DNA of 64,000 bases from Caldilineaceae bacterium. Its GTDB lineage: Bacteria > Chloroflexota > Anaerolineae > Caldilineales > Caldilineaceae. The stretch's first letter is position 1. Each line of letters begins with the position of its first letter. Positions 59,639-64,000 of this stretch are shown one piece after another. The stretch spans positions 8,002 through 72,001 of the forward strand of contig JAPKMW010000056.1 of the NCBI GenBank assembly GCA_026645575.1, read 5' to 3'. A program made the position numbers and the translations under genes. The notes beneath the pieces are model-generated. The model searched no databases. It saw nothing but the letters and a program-made list of their open reading frames with translations, and was not told the origin of the DNA.

Positions 59639-62600
59639 ATGGGCTCCCAATTACACAGAAAGCTTTATCTACCGGCTAGTTTAGTTTTTCTCCTATTTAT
59701 TCAACTTTCAACGCAGTCATTTGCTTCCCTACCAACCCTTACTGCCCCGCTTACCTGGACACACCTATCGACCACGACTGGTAATTTACCAATACCGAGC
59801 AATAGTACACAGCAGACAGCCGCTTTAGTTCTTGATATTGATCAAAATGGGATTGATGATTTCGTTATTGGGAGTCGTCAAACTCCGGGGCCGTCCTTGG
59901 TCTGGTATCGACGCATCAATGGCACATGGACCAAATATGTAATTGATAGTACGGTCTTACCGATTGAAGCCGGCGGCGCCTATGCGGACATCGATCGAGA
60001 TGGCGATCCGGATATTGTGATGGGGGCCGATTCAAGCGACAACAAAGTATGGTGGTGGGAAAATCCTTACCCGGCTTATAACCCCACCCTTCCCTGGACG
60101 CGCCGCTTGATCAAAAATGGTGGCAGCACCAAACATCATGATCAGATGTTTGGCGATTTCGACGGGGATGGCCAACAGGAGCTAGTTTTTTGGAATCAAC
60201 ATGCGCGCGCCCTACAGTTAGCGGAACTACCGCCCGATCCACGAACAACCCAACCGTGGCCTTTCACGACGATTTATACCTGGGCGAGCGGGGCCGAACA
60301 CGAAGGGTTGGCGCAAGCTGATGTCGATGGGGATGGGAAAACCGATATTATCGGCGGTGGGCGCTGGTTTAAGCATAATGGCGGCTTCAACTATACCGCA
60401 AACTTAATCGATGACGCCATGCGCTTCACACGTGCTGCGGTTGGGCAATTGATCGTTGGCGGTCGACCGGAAATCGTCTTTGTTTGTGGCGATTGTGATG
60501 GGCCACTCAAATTCTACACTTGGCTTGATAACCGGTGGGTGGGGCGCGATCTGTTAGGGTTCAATGTCAAACATGGACACACCCTAGCCATTGAGGATAT
60601 GAACAAGGATGGTTGGCTCGATATTTTTGTGGCGGAAATGCGGCTCAACAACAGCAATCCAGACGCGAAAATGTGGCTCTTTGCCGGGGACGGCGCCGGT
60701 AACTTTACCCGTACCGAAATCGCAACAGGCATTGGCAATCATGAATCACAAGTGGCGGATCTGGATGGCGACGGCGATCTGGACATCCTGGGCAAACCCT
60801 ACAATTGGCAAACGCCACGGCTTGACATTTGGCTCAATGGCGGTACTTGTAAACCAGCGCTGAATCGCTGGCAACGCCATGTGATCGACGCCAACAAACC
60901 ATGGCGCTCGATCTTTGTCGAGAGCGCGGATCTTGATGGTGATAGACGCAAAGACATTGTCACGGGGGGCTGGTGGTATAAAAACCCAGGGCTGGTTAAC
61001 GGCGCCTGGGTGCGCAACCCAATCGGCGCACCGCTTAACAACCTGGCTGCACTCTATGACTTCGACCGGGATGGCGATATTGATATTTTAGGCACACAAG
61101 GACAAGGCGCACAACCCAATGCTAATTTTTCGTGGGCGCAGAATGATGGTGCAGGCAAGTTCACCATTTTTAACAATATCACGCCGGGGGCCGGCGATTT
61201 TCTACAGGGCATTGGCATTGCCCAATTTCACGCCGGCGCCAATCTGGAAGTCGCCCTTTCCTGGCATGAAAGCAATGTTGGCGTACAAATGCTAACCGTG
61301 CCGTTGACTCCGGCCAACACGACTTGGCCCTGGCGACGTATCAACACCGTATCACAAGACGAAGCCCTTAGTATTGGCGATATTGATAATGATCGGGATC
61401 TTGATCTGATGTTAGGCACAAAGTGGCTACGCAATGATCGAACAACCGGCGCTGCTTCTGGCCCCTGGACCGCCTTTACGCTCGACAATACGCCATCGCC
61501 CGATCGGAATCGCCTGGCGGATATCAATCTGGATGGCAGACACGATGTTGTGGTTGGCTTTGAAGCGATCAACACCGTAGGCAAATTGGCTTGGTATGAG
61601 CAGCCAAGCGTGCCCACCGCTGGTTGGACGGAACACATTATCGCCAATACCGTCGTTGGCCCGATGAGTTTAGATGTTAAAGATATGGACCGGGATGGCG
61701 ACTGGGATGTGATTATTGGTGAACATAACCTGGCCAATCCGGCCAATGCCAAACTTTATATTTTTGAAAATACAGATGGCAAAGGTGGTCAATGGGCCAC
61801 TCATGTGGTCTATACGGGTGATGAACATCACGATGGCGCATACGTGGTTGATCTGGATAATGATGGCGACTTGGACATTGTCTCCATTGGGTGGGGACAT
61901 AACAATGTTATTGTTTACGAAAATACGACAACAGCTTGTGGCGATAACACAGGTGGCTCACCCTCCACTGTTACCCCGACCGCTACCCCAACCGTCGTGG
62001 CGCCGGCATCGCCAACGGCCACCGTCACGCCGACGGCGACCGGGCCAAGCGGCTGTACACCCTTAGCGGGCAATGTGGCGCTGAATGGTGATTTTGAGAA
62101 TGGGACAACCAGTTGGAGTTTCTACACCAATGCCGGCGGCAGCTTCACCACAGCGTCGCCCGCCCACCACTGTCAGCAGACAGCGCGTCTACAGTTCAGT
62201 GGTTCCGGCAGCAACATGCAATTCTTCCAGTCCGGGCTGGTGCTGGAACCCAACACGCGCTATCGACTCTCCTTTGCCGCTTATTCAAGCAGCGGACGCA
62301 ACCTGGGGGTCTACCTGCACAAACACACCGCCGGTTACGAAAGCTATGGTCTTGACCTTGCAACCGTTGATCTGACAACGCAGTGGCAGAGCTTCACCTA
62401 TGAATTCACCACCCGAAACTTCACCACCCTTGTTCAGGATGGCCGTCTACGCTTCTGGTTTGCCGGCTTGGCTGCCACTGGCGACACCTACTGGATCGAT
62501 GCCGTCCACCTGCATAAGGTGAATAATCTACCAGCCACCGCGACTACAACGGCGACGCCGCTCGCCATAGCAACGCCAACAATAACACCCACCTCGACCG

Positions 62601-64000
62601 GGACGCCAACCGCCAGCCCTACCGCGCCCGCTTCTGGCGCCGGTTCCTGGTGGAACAATCAATGGGCCTACCGCGTCCCGATTACCGTAAAGGCCAATGG
62701 CGCCGAGCGCACAGACAAACTAGCAGAGATCCAGCTTAATTTTACCCAATTGCTCACGAGGCTTGCTGTTCAGGGCGCCTTTGATCCAAAGTCGTTGCGT
62801 GTCATTGAAGTGGGTAGCAACGGCAATCCGGTTAATGACAAGATTGCCTTCCAGTTTGATCCCGCAAGTAACTACAACGCCACGACCAATGCCGTTGGTA
62901 CGTTGGTCTTTATGCTGACCGGCACAACAACGGCCACTGGGACGCGTTCTTATCATGTTTACTTTGATCTGACCGGCAAAGGCTTTACGGCGCCAACCTT
63001 TACCCCCTTAGTGACCTTAACAGACAATGTTGCTGATGAAGGACAGAGTAGCTATCGCATCAATACTGCAGTTGGAACCTACTTTTACCAAAAGCAAGCC
63101 GCCGGTTTTTCCAGCCTGCATGATACAGATAATCATGATTGGCTCAACTACCGTCCCACCGGCGGCGCCGGCGGGAGCTATCGCGGCATTCCCAATCTGA
63201 TCTACCCCGAAGGCAAATTTCATCCTGGCGACACCAGTTCAACAAGTACAATCCTGGGGCAAGGGCCGCTGAAAATTACAGTGCGTTCCATTACCAATGA
63301 TAGCAAATGGGAAGCGCTTTGGGAGTTCTACCCGACCTATGCACGCATGACCCTGTTGAAGCACGATCACAACTACTGGTTTTTATATGAAGGAACGCCC
63401 GGCGGCACATTTGATCCAGCTACAGATTTTGTGGTGCGTTCAGATGGCGCTCAAAACCTGGTTTCAGCCAGTTGGACTGGTGATCTCAACGGGCCGGAGT
63501 GGGTCTATTTTGCCGACCCGACAGCCGATCGCTCGCTCTTTATTGTCAATCATACGCAGGATACGCTTGTTGATTCTTACCGACCGATGTCGGAAGCCGC
63601 CGGTTCTATGACGGTCTTTGGCTTTGGACGCGAGGGAACAAATAGTTTTTTGACGGAAACACCCAAATATTTTACCGTGGGATTGATGGATACGGTGGTG
63701 CATAACGTAGCGACCAAGATTATTAATAATGCCTATCTGGCGCTGATCGTGGAAAGTGGTCAACCGCAAATCAATGGCGTAATCCCGCCGCCGACCGCGA
63801 CGCCAGCCGCAACCGCTACTCAACCAGCCGCGGCAACGTCATCACCCACAGCAACGCCCACAACCACTGCGACGGCAACGCCCACAGTCACCCCGACGCC
63901 AACGGCCACCATCACGCCGACGACGACCGGGCCAAGCGGCTGTACACCCTTAGCGGGCAATGTGGCGCTGAATGGTGATTTTGAGAATGGGACAACCAGT
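59639..64000 (+). CDS. Giant secreted FG-GAP/VCBS propeller protein with CBM and DUF2341 modules, 3' end outside window
   Basis: More than 1,450 codons, open at the right edge. A signal peptide (LPASLVFLLFIQLSTQSFA) is followed by a long VCBS/FG-GAP region to about residue 770, with many calcium-type loops such as DIDRDGDPDIV, DFDGDGQQELV, DLDGDGDLDIL and DLDNDGDLDIV. Then come a PTATPT linker, a CBM4/9-like domain (about 805-960, opening GNVALNGDFENGTTSW), a second linker, and a DUF2341-like domain opening SWWNNQWAYRVPITV. A second copy of the CBM module begins at about 63930 and runs off the window. It is probably a surface glycan-binding or glycan-degrading protein. The ATG at 59639 has GAGAGGA eight bases upstream. 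It is not an enzyme on the part seen. Confidence 0.85.
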   Translation, partial: MGSQLHRKLYLPASLVFLLFIQLSTQSFASLPTLTAPLTWTHLSTTTGNLPIPSNSTQQTAALVLDIDQNGIDDFVIGSRQTPGPSLVWYRRINGTWTKYVIDSTVLPIEAGGAYADIDRDGDPDIVMGADSSDNKVWWWENPYPAYNPTLPWTRRLIKNGGSTKHHDQMFGDFDGDGQQELVFWNQHARALQLAELPPDPRTTQPWPFTTIYTWASGAEHEGLAQADVDGDGKTDIIGGGRWFKHNGGFNYTANLIDDAMRFTRAAVGQLIVGGRPEIVFVCGDCDGPLKFYTWLDNRWVGRDLLGFNVKHGHTLAIEDMNKDGWLDIFVAEMRLNNSNPDAKMWLFAGDGAGNFTRTEIATGIGNHESQVADLDGDGDLDILGKPYNWQTPRLDIWLNGGTCKPALNRWQRHVIDANKPWRSIFVESADLDGDRRKDIVTGGWWYKNPGLVNGAWVRNPIGAPLNNLAALYDFDRDGDIDILGTQGQGAQPNANFSWAQNDGAGKFTIFNNITPGAGDFLQGIGIAQFHAGANLEVALSWHESNVGVQMLTVPLTPANTTWPWRRINTVSQDEALSIGDIDNDRDLDLMLGTKWLRNDRTTGAASGPWTAFTLDNTPSPDRNRLADINLDGRHDVVVGFEAINTVGKLAWYEQPSVPTAGWTEHIIANTVVGPMSLDVKDMDRDGDWDVIIGEHNLANPANAKLYIFENTDGKGGQWATHVVYTGDEHHDGAYVVDLDNDGDLDIVSIGWGHNNVIVYENTTTACGDNTGGSPSTVTPTATPTVVAPASPTATVTPTATGPSGCTPLAGNVALNGDFENGTTSWSFYTNAGGSFTTASPAHHCQQTARLQFSGSGSNMQFFQSGLVLEPNTRYRLSFAAYSSSGRNLGVYLHKHTAGYESYGLDLATVDLTTQWQSFTYEFTTRNFTTLVQDGRLRFWFAGLAATGDTYWIDAVHLHKVNNLPATATTTATPLAIATPTITPTSTGTPTASPTAPASGAGSWWNNQWAYRVPITVKANGAERTDKLAEIQLNFTQLLTRLAVQGAFDPKSLRVIEVGSNGNPVNDKIAFQFDPASNYNATTNAVGTLVFMLTGTTTATGTRSYHVYFDLTGKGFTAPTFTPLVTLTDNVADEGQSSYRINTAVGTYFYQKQAAGFSSLHDTDNHDWLNYRPTGGAGGSYRGIPNLIYPEGKFHPGDTSSTSTILGQGPLKITVRSITNDSKWEALWEFYPTYARMTLLKHDHNYWFLYEGTPGGTFDPATDFVVRSDGAQNLVSASWTGDLNGPEWVYFADPTADRSLFIVNHTQDTLVDSYRPMSEAAGSMTVFGFGREGTNSFLTETPKYFTVGLMDTVVHNVATKIINNAYLALIVESGQPQINGVIPPPTATPAATATQPAAATSSPTATPTTTATATPTVTPTPTATITPTTTGPSGCTPLAGNVALNGDFENGTTS
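62011..62113 (+). repeat. Direct repeat copy 1 (CBM module start)
   Basis: These 103 bases, encoding part of the PT linker and the first 24 residues of the CBM module, recur at 63898-64000 with only two differences (62024 G/A and 62036 G/A). Confidence 0.9.
63898..64000 (+). repeat. Direct repeat copy 2, truncated by the window edge
   Basis: A near-identical copy of 62011-62113, offset by 1,887 bases. Identity holds to the last base of the window, so the duplicated segment is longer than what can be seen. Confidence 0.9.

Overview
This 64 kb window is bacterial chromosome, moderately GC-rich and densely coded. It most resembles a heterotrophic filamentous Chloroflexota of the Anaerolineae/Caldilineae type. 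That placement is inferred from several ABC importers for sugars and glycans, lipoproteins and exported proteins with Thr/Pro-rich PTATPT linkers, GTG and TTG starts, Rossmann-type oxidoreductases beside glycan-active enzymes, and a very high density of inverted repeats between genes. I see no rRNA, tRNA, CRISPR array, complete transposon or prophage. Layout from left to right: (1) 1-5.0 kb, minus strand: dabB and dabA (dissolved inorganic carbon uptake; dabA runs off the left edge), preceded by an AAA ATPase with an OmpR-type winged helix that may regulate them. (2) 5.3-14.9 kb, minus strand: an intracellular sialidase-like enzyme, a DUF234 ATPase behind a 20-bp-arm palindrome, a penicillin-acylase-family hydrolase, an RraA-like protein, an M28 peptidase, a beta-hydroxyacid dehydrogenase and an alpha/beta hydrolase. 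(3) 14.9-20.0 kb: a queuosine-precursor transporter behind a recognisable preQ1-I riboswitch, an aminoglycoside-phosphotransferase-fold kinase, a detached glutamine synthetase C-terminus, an MFS exporter, and an ECF-like sigma factor paired with a zinc-ribbon protein. (4) 20.3-23.8 kb: a two-gene module, a RecQ helicase fused to a phosphoribosyltransferase plus a DprA homologue. It lies between what look like truncated genes and is a candidate phage-defence island related to ShosTA. (5) 24.5-35.4 kb: a DEAD-box RNA helicase, then a glycan-use cluster (propeller glycosidase-like protein, complete Dpp/Opp-type ABC importer, Gfo/Idh/MocA oxidoreductase). (6) 35.4-38.6 kb, minus: DUF1653, polysaccharide deacetylase, ComEA-like DNA-binding protein and acyl-CoA dehydrogenase. 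(7) 38.9-43.9 kb: a complete ribose/rhamnose-type sugar ABC importer. (8) 44.0-46.4 kb, minus: two tandem paralogous small secreted proline-rich peptides ending in VSWNT and sharing one promoter architecture, a Memo/LigB-like protein and an Hsp20 chaperone. (9) 46.7-55.7 kb: a large PA14 lipoprotein, a DinG-type helicase, a degenerate sugar transferase and a long TPR protein. (10) 56.0-59.1 kb, minus: a tandem-Rossmann epimerase, a NIPSNAP protein and mannonate dehydratase. (11) 59.6 kb to the right edge: a giant secreted FG-GAP/CBM/DUF2341 protein, incomplete. The genes share three themes: import and breakdown of host- or plant-type glycans (sialidase-like, UxuA, deacetylase, two ABC systems, MocA oxidoreductases), carbon-dioxide supply (DabAB), and genome defence or DNA handling (RecQ-PRTase/DprA, DinG, ComEA). 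At least fifteen intergenic spaces carry snap-back tandem repeats: short units (ACGAATT, GTGTTGCGT, GAGATT, CACAGAG, GATATTGGGT and others) repeated and then followed by their own reverse complement. They often begin at a stop codon. I regard these repeats, the tandem secreted peptides and the RecQ-PRTase/DprA island as the most interesting unexplained content.
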